From assembly GCA_039881045.1 (NCBI GenBank), contig JAYWVB010000005.1, forward strand, positions 1,116,001 to 1,180,000: a DNA stretch of 64,000 nt. Reading direction: 5' to 3'. This document shows, one piece after another, positions 52,029 to 63,098 of the stretch. The notes below the pieces were generated by a model, which saw nothing but the letters and a program-made list of their open reading frames with translations, did not search any database and had not been told where the DNA came from. Every line of letters begins with the position of its first letter. Within the stretch, counting starts at the first letter, position 1. Source of the stretch: Chaetomium olivaceum. Taxonomy: Eukaryota; Ascomycota; Sordariomycetes; Sordariales; Chaetomiaceae. The position numbers and the translations under genes are program-made.

Positions 52029-54949
52029 ATGAGAGTATACTGCTTTTCCCGTAACTAACTATTTGTCAATCTTCTATGCCGGTACCACTGTGATCTTAAC
52101 CCGTGACCCCCATGCCGTAACACAGGTTTGTCCAAAAATGCCCCCCATTACATCAACGCCCATGTTTCCTTCTTCCGCTTCTCTTTCTTTCACTTTATTT
52201 TCTTGTATTTCTTCTTTCTTGTTTTCTTATTTAGTTTACATTCATTGAGCTTACCTTCTTTCCTGTCTTTCCCCTTTTCTTTTGGTTTTTACTGCCTTCT
52301 CTTATCTTTCTTCACATTCCATTTTTCTCCGACAAAAGTATCCCACTAGGTAAGGTAGTTTCCTCAAAGCTTCATCACTGGTCGCTCTGGATAAATTGAG
52401 CTCGTATCTTTGTTGCTGAGTCCGGGCGCGGTCCTCAGGCTCTATCTCCGGCTCCAGCTCAGGCCTTCCACACCAAAACCCTACCAAACAGAGCTCCTAT
52501 TAGGCATTATTCTGTTTGGACATACACCGCATAAGCAAAAGAAGTCGGACTGAAGGTTGATCCCTTCCAGCGTTCTCGGACCTATTGCTCCGTCTGGGAG
52601 TGGTCTTCCTTTTCCTTCTCCAGGTCCCATCTAATATACGGAACAGATACTGTATTTGATCTCTTGTATTTAACCCGGGCATCCAAGTCGAAGCTTCACG
52701 TCCCGGTTGTAGTCACCGGTGTGTTTGAGTTCAATCTCCATGTTAGTGCCTTCCTCGAAGAGCGGCGGGGACCGTGCCTTGGAAATCAGGAAAGCGAAAT
52801 CCGATCACTGCTTTTTGGAACAGCGAACACGGCCACGCCTCGTTCATTCAACTCGAGATCTCGACATCCGAGTCTTCTCGGTCATCGCATAGATGTAGTA
52901 CACCCATTCAGCCACGAAAAGAGTCGACAGCCAATTTCCCCTTCAAGTTTATGCACATCCGGAGCACCTGTTGGAAACGACATTCAGACGGAAAGATGGG
53001 GAGAAAGAATTGATTGATTTTTCTCTCAGTGGCGGGCATCGCCCTGGCCTCCTTTTAATAGCTTCTTGTTCAGCCTCTGGAACACCTCTGACACTAAAGC
53101 ATCGGCAACCAGGCTTCCGTGTTTCAAGCGCCACAACTTCCAACACTGGTTTCCGCAAGACAGTTCCATATGGCGAATCCAACAGCACCATCTCGGCCGC
53201 TCAGTAAAGGTGGCAGCCGCTTGTCTTTGATGCATCGTACACATCCGCAGCCTCGTCGCCGAATTCGATTACGAAGACTCGACAGCGATTCTCCGCCTCA
53301 GTTGTGCCATCTACCCATGGTCGCCCATTCAGTTGATTGTTGGCTCCCTCGGTAGCATAATGGCGGGCTGGCGTGTCTCGAAGGCGATGTGAAGTGGCCC
53401 CGTAACTCGCAGACACTCGCTAAGGACTACTGGGATAGGGAACTAACTTGTTGCGGTCGTAGATACGAGTTCCTCGACAACCCTCTCGCCTATTCACTCA
53501 TTCCCAGTGTTCTTAATTGAACCTGGCCACGGGACCCAACCGCCGATACCGGAGAGCAGCAGATTCTAGCAGCGACAGTCACAAACACACTGCAACTGTT
53601 GAAGGAGGTGGAGCTTCGGTTAGGATAAGTCAAGGACGACAGTGTTGAAGGATTGATGATCCGACCAACGATTGTTTCGCTCGGAGATATCACGATGAAG
53701 TTTGTTGCGCTAGAGGGGCTGCTTACCCTGTCAAGACCCTACTTAATGCCCGTCATCGAATGACTCGGTGGGAGCAATAGCACCGGCCTCCGCGATCTTT
53801 AGTTGGACAGTCTCGGCAGTGTTCTCAAGGCCAGGCTCTTGTAAAGGCTCTTACCGAGGCTCTTGCCCGACAGTATCCTCCCCCCTCTTGCGTGACCGTC
53901 TGTTCGTCGCGCTTAAGCAGGCAATCCTCCATCCGAAGTCCTGACCAAGCACTCTTCAGTAGACTTCGGCTGGTTCCCGCATTTTGCAAAAAGGCAGCAG
54001 CTTCAGCGCCGCCGGCTGCAAAGGCAAACCCCCTTTGCAGAAGTGTTACCGAGCTCGCGTTAGCAGCGTTAGCCCCAATCGGGCGGTTGGAGAAACCATC
54101 GAATTCTAGGTAAAGCAAGCCGTTAGGAATGACTAAAGCAAACCGCAAATGAGGGTCAGTGTTACTTCTGTCGTTGCGATTGTCTGTAAATCGCGGTCGA
54201 GATTTTCGATGTTGAGGAGTTGAAGAAGCGGCGGCAGAAATGGTCGAAGAAACAACGTGGGTATTAACCTAACGCAGCCGTAAAATTTACAAAGTACCGC
54301 AAGCACTTTGACGAACTTCAGGGCAGGGCCTGAAGCCCTAAGTCTTTGCACAGGGCGACGGGCCTCATTGCCTGGTCGTTCAAGACAGATTATACAATTT
54401 ATATAAATGGCCTTTGCATAACTTCAGGTTGCAATGGAGGCAGCGAGGAGCCTGACCATCCCCAGACAATATACTACACCGGCAACGCTGCGATGTTGCA
54501 TTACACTGGGTGCTAGCTATTGTACATACGTTCGTCACCTCGCTTTAAGCAGTACTGTGTCGCAATGTCACCAAGGCATTTCACGATTCATGATTTGAAA
54601 TGCTTAGGGTGACAGGCAATGTGTTTCAATTGTCTATCGAGAGAGCCATGGCTCTAACTGGTCTGGGCTATCTCAGCAAGGAGATCAAGCTTTTGAGCTG
54701 CTAACTCAATTTCCCAGAGCCCGTTATAGATGTCTTCCTGGTTGTCGAGGTCTCGTTCCCTAATCTTTAGGGTATAGAACTAGCGAATTTGGCCGTCTAT
54801 AGCCTTCTCGATAGCTGGCTGCCTTAACCGGGCTCTTTGCTATGCTTGACGGCCTGCTGGATCTCGACCTGCTCGTCATCGTCCAGGACCATCACGGTGC
54901 GAACGATGCCCGTATTGATCACACTGGGGCCTGCAACATCAGCCATGTC
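52029..54949. other. gene-poor relic region
   Basis: About 2.9 kb. Short protein-like pieces, for example PWKSGKRNPITAFWNSEHGH near 52775 and, on the minus strand near 54110, LLYLEFDGFSNRPIGANAAN, cannot be assembled into a gene. A T-rich tract spans about 52160-52330. The LEFDGF wording on the minus strand resembles that in the repeat at 44925-45020 and may be a third fragment. Confidence 0.4.
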
Positions 54950-56309
54950 CTAGTCGTCCTCCTCCGCCTTGAAGATGAAGACCTTGGCCATTGGTTTGTA
55001 GTTGTTGTTCTCGTCAGGTGGGTTGTACTCAGGCTTGGTCGGAGCCTGTAAGAACATACCGTCAATGTCTTTCTTGGACGGTGGGGGTGCCATGTCGCCA
55101 ACTGGGGCGGGCTTGCCCTTTGGGACGAAGCGATCATCGTCAAGCTCGCCGCGGTCACGCATGGCTAGGATATCGCTGATGCTTTTGCCATCGTAGAAGG
55201 GGTCGATCGGGAGGTCGCCAAGCCTGTGCCGCTTGTGGTCGAATTCCGATGGGTGAACCTTGCCTTTTAGGAAAGGGTCGCCAGGCTTGACGGCGGCAAC
55301 CTCCTTGGCAAACTTGTTCGACCACGGCCAACCTAGGCGTTGTGTGGGAGAACTCTCCAGATAGTTGAGGTCGCAGCCGAGGGCTAGCAGATCAAAGAAA
55401 GAGAAGTTGCTGCTTCGGATTTGGGGTCTGTTGATGCGTGCTGTGATCAGCATTTTAGAAGCCTCGACAACGAAGTCCCGGGAATTGAAGTCCGCGCTTT
55501 GGACTATGGGACAGCGATCAAAGTCATGCTCCTTCGTGTTGCAGACCGGGCAGAACCTGACGCTGCCATAGGTGGGGTTTGGCATTACGCAGGCTTGGGC
55601 CATATGACCATGCCTTTTGCAAACCACGCAGAATTTTATTTCGCGGGATTCGGCTGCGGCCGAGGCTTTTTCGGCCGAGGCGGCAACCTCATCAGCCTTC
55701 TTTCTAGCGGACTTTGCGCTCATGGCGGCGAGCTGGTCCAGATGCTGGCCACCAACCTCAACAGACTCAGGTTCGACCCGGATGTGGAGGAACCGTGCGT
55801 TGTTCAAGCTCGCAAGGTTCAGCAACGTGGACGACAATGCATCCATCGAAGGCTTGTCGGCAAGCACCTTCATTTAGCTGCCCGCCAGCCACAGCGCGGC
55901 GAGTGTCTGGGGTACAAAAGTTGACCCGGTGGTCGGGTGTCTCCAGAAGGGACGTCTCGTTGCGCCTAAGCTGGTATACCACGGCTCGATGGTCCAGTCT
56001 CTTCAGCATGGTAGGGCCAATGGCACGGGTAGCGTCGTTAGACGTCCAGTTGACGACGGCGGGGTCGTCGTGGGTTGTGCACAGCTCTTGGCAGTTCTGT
56101 ACGGTATTGACGAAGTCGAAAGCATCATGCTCCAACCTGGGTTTCTTGCCGCGGGAATCGCCGGTGGCGTACCTCGCGGTGGGGGCCCTCGTAGGAGCAA
56201 GAATGTGAGCAGCGTTGCTGCTCGCGCGGGGGACGTTTAGAGGCATCGTTGGGCGGGACGTGTCGCCGGGTGTGGGTGTGCCCTTATCGGGCGGAGCGTT
56301 GGTATCCAT
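54950..56309 (-). pseudogene. protein with two CCHC zinc knuckles, decayed
   Basis: The ATG at 56309 opens MDTNAPPDKGTPTPGDTSRP, a Pro-rich, probably disordered start, then FVNTVQNCQELCTTHDDPAV and TMLKRLDHRAVVYQLRRNET. Near 55900 the frame changes by one base and a TAA stands at 55874-55876. The next frame continues with MKVLADKPSMDALSSTLLNL, two consecutive zinc knuckles (CVVCKRHGHMAQAC and CPVCNTKEHDFDRC, both exactly C-X2-C-X4-H-X4-C) and a 200-residue acidic/basic tail to KVFIFKAEEDD. Double CCHC knuckles bind single-stranded nucleic acid and are found in retrotransposon Gag and in some host RNA-binding proteins. No polymerase lies nearby. The TAA could be a C-to-T change of CAA. Confidence 0.6.
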
Positions 56310-57403
56310 CGGATGCTTCAAGAAATCGAACCGGTTAGCGATTTGACGTCCAAATAACACTGGAAATGGGGAGTATACTTCTGTTGTTGCGATGTTTGGT
56401 TCATCGTGATGTAGAGTTTGATGTTTGGAGGAGAATTGGAAAAGCTGGGGGCGACAACTTTTGTAATTCAACAAGTCGGTGGCACACACTCAAGCTGTGT
56501 GCCAAACGCACTGTCAAAACACTGTGTCCAGAATCACTACTGTAAGGCAAATGCCCTGGGCCATTGAAAGATGGGCTTTGCTGCCTTGTTATTTAGGTCC
56601 CAAGGTCTCACACCGATAGTTTAGGGACGCGCGATGCGAGACTAATAACCCCAAAGCCTCCCCAAGCGTTTGTGAATCAGGTTGAGGGATGTGAAAGATC
56701 TGACAGCAGAGACAATCCTTATATTTGGGCACGTTGTGGGAAGGCTGGGGACTTCGAGACTATCTATCCATGGGATTACCTGCCGGAGGTGACCCAAAGA
56801 TGCTGGTTTTGGCGTCAAAAATGGGGCCAAGGACAAGTGCAGTGTCGGTAAAAAGGCTGTTGGGAACTGCGGGCTCGTCTCTCGTAAGACATCCTAATCG
56901 CTGTCGGCTTCAGTAAGCGGCTCCCCAACAAGGCCGAACAAATCGTCGTTCGGCGCATTTCCAGGATTTGGTTGATGGCCTTGTCACGGAAGAGGGGATG
57001 CTCTCACAGAAGTAAAGGGTCTTCATCCGCCCATCTCAGCCCAAGAGGGAGCTAGGGATCGTCTGGCGCATTTCCAGGATGTGATGCCATACAAACGGCG
57101 GCCCGGCTTCCGTGCCCTCGGCTTGGTGCCAACCCCGGCGGGTGCCATTCCGTCGTCGTTACTAAGGTCCCGATATTGTGACACTCTTGTCGAGCGTCTT
57201 ATACGACCCTATCCATCCGAACAGTTGTACCCATGCGGCCGATGAGTTATGGTCCTTTTGCATCGGTCACCCGGGTTTTTTCTTGGCCGATAGCCCAAAC
57301 TTGACACAGTCAACACTTCACTTCCATTGGCGCTTGACATCTAACAAGCCTGACCCCTTGCTCCACAAAGAAAGTCTCAACCAACACTAAACGATTCTCC
57401 CTA
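56310..57403. other. intergenic region
   Basis: About 1.1 kb. No gene is supported. The sequence GCGCATTTCCAGGAT recurs at about 56957 and 57068. Confidence 0.45.
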
Positions 57404-58252
57404 CTAATTCCGATTCCGATTCCGCCGTTGCGCCGCTGCCTGCTCCTCTAGAATCTGCTCCCTCCACAAGGCCGTCCCGGTAACGGCCGCCACCCGAGTA
57501 AAGTCCTCCCCAAATTGCCCCTTGGCAGCGCCGCCCCAAAACTGAAAGAACATCTTGGTCCCACCGATAAATCCACTACCACCCCTGGCATAACTGGCAA
57601 CAATCTCCCTGCCTTTCTCGTCCCAGCCGAGCACAGCGTTCGGATCACCTGGACACTGTGGAGCGCCTTCGGTGACCCTGATCAGATAACTGCCCGTAAT
57701 CATGACCCCGATTCTCTTCTTCTTTGTATCCTTGGGCATGCCCGTCTTCACGATGGGCTTTTCGCGCTTATGGATCGTCCTCACCTCGGGACAGTTCAGC
57801 TTATCAGCCTCGTACCAGCGGAAGGTTTCTCTGCGCCCGTTACACAAGACGGTGAAGGCATATTTGTCCTTTGCCAGCCCCTTGCGACCCTCGTACTTCA
57901 TCTCGACAGTGTTGTTCTGGTTGCTGTTGTGCAGCTCAATGTTGTAACTTTCAAAGTTAGGGGCGTGGAGCTTGCTGTTTTTGCCGCCGACGGGCGCGGT
58001 ACCGAAGACGCCTTTCTTGATGGAGATGAGAGAAGGAGACTTGTCCTTCTTGTGGCCCGACGTATGCAAGATGAGGCTTTCGTGCTTGGAGAAGTGTGCC
58101 TTGTGTTTCGCGATGTAGTGGATCGGGGCTTTGGCGTCTTCGCCGCAGAGCTTGAAGCCGCGCCCGGCGCTGCGGACAACGAAACGCATTGGTAGACCAT
58201 GGGGGCCACGCTCGGCAAGAGCCGGTGCCGGGGACGACTGGGAGTTGCCCAT
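57404..58252 (-). CDS. putatively N-myristoylated tubby-like/LURP-like protein, unknown function
   Basis: Intact, unspliced 282-residue frame. The start MGNSQSSPAP fits an N-myristoylation signal (Gly2, Ser6), so membrane attachment is likely. The body alternates strands and loops rich in Lys: MRFVVRSAGRGFKLCGEDAK, IHYIAKHKAHFSKHESLILH, SYNIELHNSNQNNTVEMKYE, YAFTVLCNGRRETFRWYEAD, VMITGSYLIRVTEGAPQCPG and FIGGTKMFFQFWGGAAKGQF, ending in EEQAAAQRRNRNRN. The pattern of a beta-barrel-like repeat with NGRRETFRWYEA is like the tubby C-terminal / LURP-one fold seen in many ascomycete proteins of unknown role. A tandem repeat lies just upstream of the start. This is resemblance, not proof. Confidence 0.65.
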   Translation of the reverse strand: MGNSQSSPAPALAERGPHGLPMRFVVRSAGRGFKLCGEDAKAPIHYIAKHKAHFSKHESLILHTSGHKKDKSPSLISIKKGVFGTAPVGGKNSKLHAPNFESYNIELHNSNQNNTVEMKYEGRKGLAKDKYAFTVLCNGRRETFRWYEADKLNCPEVRTIHKREKPIVKTGMPKDTKKKRIGVMITGSYLIRVTEGAPQCPGDPNAVLGWDEKGREIVASYARGGSGFIGGTKMFFQFWGGAAKGQFGEDFTRVAAVTGTALWREQILEEQAAAQRRNRNRN

Positions 58253-58258
58253 TGTGTA

Positions 58259-58363
58259 GACGTCTAGTGCGATCGATAGGGATGAAGGAACAGTGGTGCA
58301 AGAATGCTTGAGACGTCTAGTGCAGATTGATAGGGATGAAGGAGCGGTCGATAATGCTTGATC
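58259..58363. repeat. tandem repeat, about 53-bp unit, two copies
   Basis: ACGTCTAGTGC, GATAGGGATGAAGGA and AATGCTTGA occur twice in order, the second copy slightly shorter and diverged. It lies directly upstream of the ATG at 58252, hence in the promoter or leader of that gene. Confidence 0.8.
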
Positions 58364-58633
58364 CTTATAATGTTTGGCATCAATGTGGTGTGTGATGTCC
58401 AGCCCCCAACAGGCGCGGTCTCTCACGCAGCCATTGTTGGCGGCGCAGCCAAGTCCGTGTTTTAAACTTGTGTTCCCACCGCATGTAAGAACCAAAATAG
58501 GCAAGATAGGATCAAATGAGACGGCCGAGACCTGTAAGAGGCCGACCCCAAGGCAGGGCCGAGGCCAATAAGCACCCTAAGGGAGACAGATTCGAGTAAC
58601 CTTCAAAAGACCGACACAAACACCATCACCTAC

Positions 58634-58728
58634 TGACAGATGTATAACCTCCAAAAGCCGCCGCAGACAACACCACCTTAACTGACAGATTTATAACCTC
58701 CAAAGCCGCCGCAGACAACACCGTCACA
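58634..58728. repeat. tandem repeat, about 47-bp unit, two copies
   Basis: CTGACAGAT.TATAACCTCC, AAAGCCGCCGCAGACAACACC repeats once with a few changes. It lies in the 3' region of the GPI-anchored protein gene. Confidence 0.8.
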
Positions 58729-58796
58729 TTAAGTAACTGAACAGTTCAATTCCTATTTGACGAGTACAATTACAAAGACTGACCGGTGTAACCGCA

Positions 58797-59801
58797 TCAC
58801 AGCAACAGCGCCACAAAGCCGACAACAACGGCCCCCATGCCAAGCTCTGTCGCGGCCACACCACCCGTGGCTACCGTGCCTGTCGCAGAGCTCGAGGGCG
58901 TGGTCGGCGTTGTGGTACCGGCCGGGGTGGTGCTGTCTGGGGCGTCGTACTTGCTGCAGACGGCGTCTTGCGCGAGTGGGCAGCTCTGGTCGATGCAGAT
59001 GGCTTGCAGCTGGGCGCCCTGGCTCTTCACGACCTCCATGGGCGGGGCACAACGGAGGCCAAACAGCTGTTCCAAGGCCATACCAACGCCCTCGAGATCA
59101 TCTTTGGCGACGCCGAAGGAGGCACCAGCCAGAGCAACCTGCTGGACAAAATAGCCCAGTTCAGCGGGCTTCAGGTTCATAAACTTGTGTACTTTGAACA
59201 TGGAGGGGTTGCCTTCGTATGTGGGGAAGGCAGCCATCCCCTGCGTGGAGCAGCCGAGAAGGGTGCCAAAGAATTGGTACAGGTGGGTAAGAAGCTTGCT
59301 ATACTTGGGGTTAGACTGTGAAGCGGAACGTAGTTTGAGATTTGGACGCACTATTGCTTGGAGTTCTCGTCATCGGCAGCCTTGTTCTGCTTCAATGGGG
59401 CGGCACCTCCGCCATCGAGGAAGTTGACCGACGTTCCGGAGCCGCCGCCGCGGTTGGTGCTGTTGAGCGTACCATCAAAGTAGGGTAGGAGGTTGACGTT
59501 TGTGCCATTGTAGATGCCTTCGGCGAGAATGCCGGGCACGGCTATGCCGACGTTTGGCTGGGTGTCTACAAGAGCCATACTCGTTAGGGGGCGATAAACG
59601 ACGAACCCTAAAAAACGACTTACAGTTTCCGATGACTACCGTGTTTACCAACGCGACCAGGAGACTATACTGGTTGTCAGCCGTATTGTTTTTGAACAGC
59701 GCGGTTGTGTAATAGTCGCAAATCGATGTGTCTGAGGGCCGTTGCGCAGCGGCATTGGCAACGACGGCGGAAATGGCCAAGATAACCTCGGTGAAGCGCA
59801 T
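58797..59801 (-). CDS. GPI-anchored secreted protein, unknown function
   Basis: Exons 59801-59624, 59565-59352 and 59298-58797 join to 297 residues. The second intron ends ..TCTAACCCCAAGTATAG, with a clear CTAAC branch site. The signal peptide is RFTEVILAISAVVANAAA. The mature part has CDYYTTALFKNNTADNQYSL, NVGIAVPGILAEGIYNGTNV, then QYKLLTHLYQFFGTLLGCST, VHKFMNLKPAELGYFVQQVA and ICIDQSCPLAQDAVC. The tail is Thr/Ser/Pro-rich (TTPAGTTTPTTPSSSATGTV) and ends in a hydrophobic GPI signal (LGMGAVVVGFVALLL). The helical HLYQ..F / VHKFM / ASFGVAKDD block is conserved among secreted ascomycete proteins I have seen annotated only as hypothetical. Confidence 0.8.
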
Positions 59802-61089
59802 GATGGATGGAAGCACAAATGTGTCGTAGAGTAAGCCTAAGTCGTAGAGTGACGAAACAGGTATTCGGTGGCCGAGAGGCGGCAAGCGATATATACATAT
59901 GATGCTGGAAAGCCCAAGTCCCCCAAGACTTCTCGACATGCGGCAGTGTTCCCTTCGACGCTACCAACCTCCCTCGGAGCATCGCCAGAGGTGTTTCCGG
60001 ACTCAATGTCATCACCAGACGTCCTGGCGATGAGAGTGGGTATTCCTCCCACCAAGGCTGGCGCCTGCAACTACGCAGCCAATGAAGCAAACATGATTTC
60101 CAAGATTCTATCTACTTAGGGTTAGGTGGACTTTTTTCTCCGAGGAGGCGTGTACTCGATGGCATGCACGGCCGGCTAGGCCATCGAATGTCGTAGAGGA
60201 GGAGGGGCTTTCCTTGATTATTGCCATCAGGTTGTTTTGGGAAAACGCCACGTCCCAAAGCTGCATAGCTTAGCCCCAAGCTGTCGCTCATTTCCTAAAG
60301 CAGCCCTCATCTCGGAGCTAGACGTTCGGCTGCCCACTGTTCCGGCGGGAGTGACTTACCCGTCTAGCCGGCTTCCCAATGCAGAGGCTTCCAGCTCAGT
60401 GCTCTCGGCACGCCGGCATGCCGACGCTAGGGGGCACAATTGGCACTTGGGAGGATAAATCATGATAATCGGGTTCTGAGCTTGCCACGTGCCCGTCATC
60501 CTTCGAAGGTTCAATTCGGTCCAGACCACGACGCTACAAGTGGACCGAGACAAAGGTCAATCTTCGTCCAACCACTAAAACAATTGATAGTGCGGGATCG
60601 TGTTTCCCGGCGCGGATCCTTTAAGATATTGACAAACAATGCTCTCTTCTGATGTCGAAAGAGTACCTGCAAACGACATGACGATTCGACCGCAAGCGAC
60701 CAAGTCCCAAGAGATTATAAGCTGGGATTAACCCAAGTACACACGGAGCAAAAGAAATCGATCTCAAGAATATAAGTACGCCATCATCCCGGGTGACTTG
60801 TCTAAAGCCGCGATTTACGCAACAGATTTGCATTGGAGGCTGGCTCGTTCTGCCGACGGATGTCATGGCGCGGGCCCTGGCGAATGATCCATTCACGGCT
60901 GCAACTATTGCAGGATGGGGAGTAAACTAGGAATCCTAGAAAGCAAACTGAGACCGGCATTTACCTGGCTGACAAGATAACGGCCGACGGGTTACATAGG
61001 GTTAACGATCATCAGAAACCAAAAATGTTTTCAAGGGCCCATTCAGATTCTTAGGGTTATAAAGCCACCTGTTTTTCTAAGTAACCCTG
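59802..61089. other. intergenic region
   Basis: About 1.3 kb. No gene is supported. Telomere-like TTAGGG words occur at about 60116 and 61052. Confidence 0.45.
59889..59900 (-). promoter_or_regulatory. TATA box of the GPI-anchored protein gene
   Basis: ATATGTATATAT on the minus strand about 90 bp upstream of the ATG at 59801. Confidence 0.4.
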
Positions 61090-62728
61090 TTATTTCCCAC
61101 TCCCCCGTCGAATCATCATGATCTCGGCAGTCTCGCTCGGCATGTTCATCGCACCTTTTAGGGCGTTCTTCGGGCGGCCCACCGCGTGGTCGACCAGCTT
61201 GAGATCAAACGTCTCCAGAAGATGCATCGTGATGCACTTGATAACCGCGCTTGCAAAAAAGCGGCCCGGGCAGGCCTGGCGACCATAGCCAAAGTGCATC
61301 TGCTGCGGGGACGTGGTGGTGAACTGTTTCGCATACATGCTATCCTCGTCGGCAGTGCGCTGCTCATGGAATCGGAACCCCTGAAACTGCAGCGGGTCTT
61401 TATAGACATTGCCGTCAAGTGAGATCATGGCTGCTGGCGCGAGAATATGTGTCCCTGCTGGCAGCACGAGGCCCGACGACAGCTGTATTTCACGGCGCAC
61501 TAGCCGCGAGAACGTCGTCAGCGTGCCGGGGTTCATACGTTGAGACTCCTTCATGAAGGAGTCAAGCCTGCTAAGGCTGTTGACCAGAATCGCTTGTTTC
61601 TCAGTGAACCCGCCATACTTGGCCTTGGCCGCCGCGTACTCTTCCCTCAGGGGAGCGATGTACTCGGGTCTGGCCGCCAAGTCAAACACAATGTTGGTCA
61701 GGGTGACGGTGGCGGCATGCAGCGCCGCAAAGTTCATCATGAGGCATAGCTCAGCCACGTTAGCATCGCTGCGCGGTGGTACTGTTTTTGCTGCCCCCTC
61801 CGCCAGCCAGTATACCATGTCCTGCGGTTTCACGTACTGCTCGCCGGCAGCCTCGGCCCGAGCCTTCTCGGCACGGCGCCGTGCGATCATGGGCACGATG
61901 AGCCTGCGCGCGTTTTCTTGGTGCCGCCATACGCGCCGGATTCCCGGGACGAGACCACGCGCCACAATGGGCCGCATGAACAGCGAGTACTTTTTCAGCT
62001 GCCAGCCCCCAACGAAGACATCCTCGACGAAACTGACCATAGTGCTAAGCCAGTACTCGTCACGGCTGAGCTCGGGGCCCACTATCATCAACGAGATGAC
62101 GAGGGCCATGGTGCGAAACATGCTCGGCCAGACCTTGACTGGCGTCCATTCCGGACATCTGGGCCATTCCGTCGCAAGGGCATGCTCGATTTCCTTGTGG
62201 ATGTTGGGCAGGAGGTTGCCTACACTGAGGTTAACCCCAAGTAAATAGTAATCCCCAAGGTCTCTCACCAATGTTCCTGGTCAGGTCGGTAAGAATGGTG
62301 TGTGCCTCGAGTTCGTCTGCGATGCGAAGCCATTCATAGTCGCCGATTATGCGTTTCTGACTGGCCGAGTGAAAGTCCAAAGCGTCGGTTCCCAGAGCGT
62401 TCAACTCCTCCAGGTACTCGGGAGAGATGATGACGATGTAGCCGTCGATTCCCCATACTTGAAAAGCACCTTTATTGTACAGCCCCTTGAACCTTTCATA
62501 GCCCTGTTCTAGAATCTCCTTGAAGTGGTACAGGTAGTACTCGGCAGCTCCGTCGAAGTCTTTTCCGCGGAGGTTTATCACCGGGACGTCCACGGTGGGC
62601 GTCTTGAGCCGCCGTAGCTGCACATAGTTGATCGCCCAAGGTAAAAGAAAATAGATAATGCCAAGGACAGCTACAAGACGAAAAGTCTCGGGCCGGATCA
62701 AAAACGCGACGGTGGTATCGACGAGCAT
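61090..62728 (-). CDS. cytochrome P450 monooxygenase (CYP503-like)
   Basis: Membrane-bound haem monooxygenase of 529 residues from exons 62728-62269 and 62219-61090; the 49-bp intron (GTGAG..GTGTAG) joins TDLTRNIG to NLLPNIHKEI. The N-terminal anchor is LVAVLGIIYFLLPWAINYV. The body shows FVEDVFVGGW, the I-helix region MMNFAALHAATVTLTNIVFD, the ExxR motif in FMKESQRMNPGTL and the haem loop FGYGRQACPGRFFA with its cysteine. The wording TTTSPQQMHFGYGRQACPGR is close to the CYP503/kaurene-oxidase-like group used in fungal diterpenoid and indole-diterpene pathways, but the substrate cannot be read off. It is divergent from a 2-oxoglutarate dioxygenase with 370 bp between the starts. Confidence 0.9.
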
Positions 62729-63098
62729 CTTGCAGGTGATGATGAAATTCCGTTACTTAGGGTCTATTGGCATTTATTGCCGGCAAACACTGCATGTAAC
62801 CGCGGGATCCGCTTGCATAGCCCGAGGAATCATTTCTTGAGTTGAGGTAAGCATCACTTTGACAGCATGACATGAGTCTTAGAAGTTAGGGTTACTACAC
62901 GGCATGATCCTCCATCTCGGCTCGGCTTACTCACAGCTCCATCTTACGTGAGCATCACCCCAGAGATCGGAGAGACGTCCGAAGACGGACTGTCGGTCAA
63001 GCTTAAAAAATAACCCCAAGATCTCGACAAGAGGGAAACGGGCTCAAGCAGCAACTTCTCATATTCTCCCTACACGCTGACAAGACAACCGACTCGCC
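62729..63098. promoter_or_regulatory. shared divergent promoter of P450 and dioxygenase genes
   Basis: 370 bp between the two start codons, so both promoters must lie here. Two TTAGGGT words occur, at about 62758 and 62885. No TATA box is obvious on either side. Confidence 0.5.

Larger units (their letters stand above)
58253..58796. other. intergenic region with two short tandem repeats
   Basis: About 540 bp between the tubby-like gene and the GPI-protein gene, both on the minus strand. Contains the repeats at 58259-58363 and 58634-58728; no gene. Confidence 0.5.

Noticed and set aside
52160..52330. T-rich tract read as a hydrophobic Phe/Ser/Leu protein
   Set aside because: Low-complexity pyrimidine sequence translates to FFFLVFLFSL-like text in any frame; no evidence of a gene.
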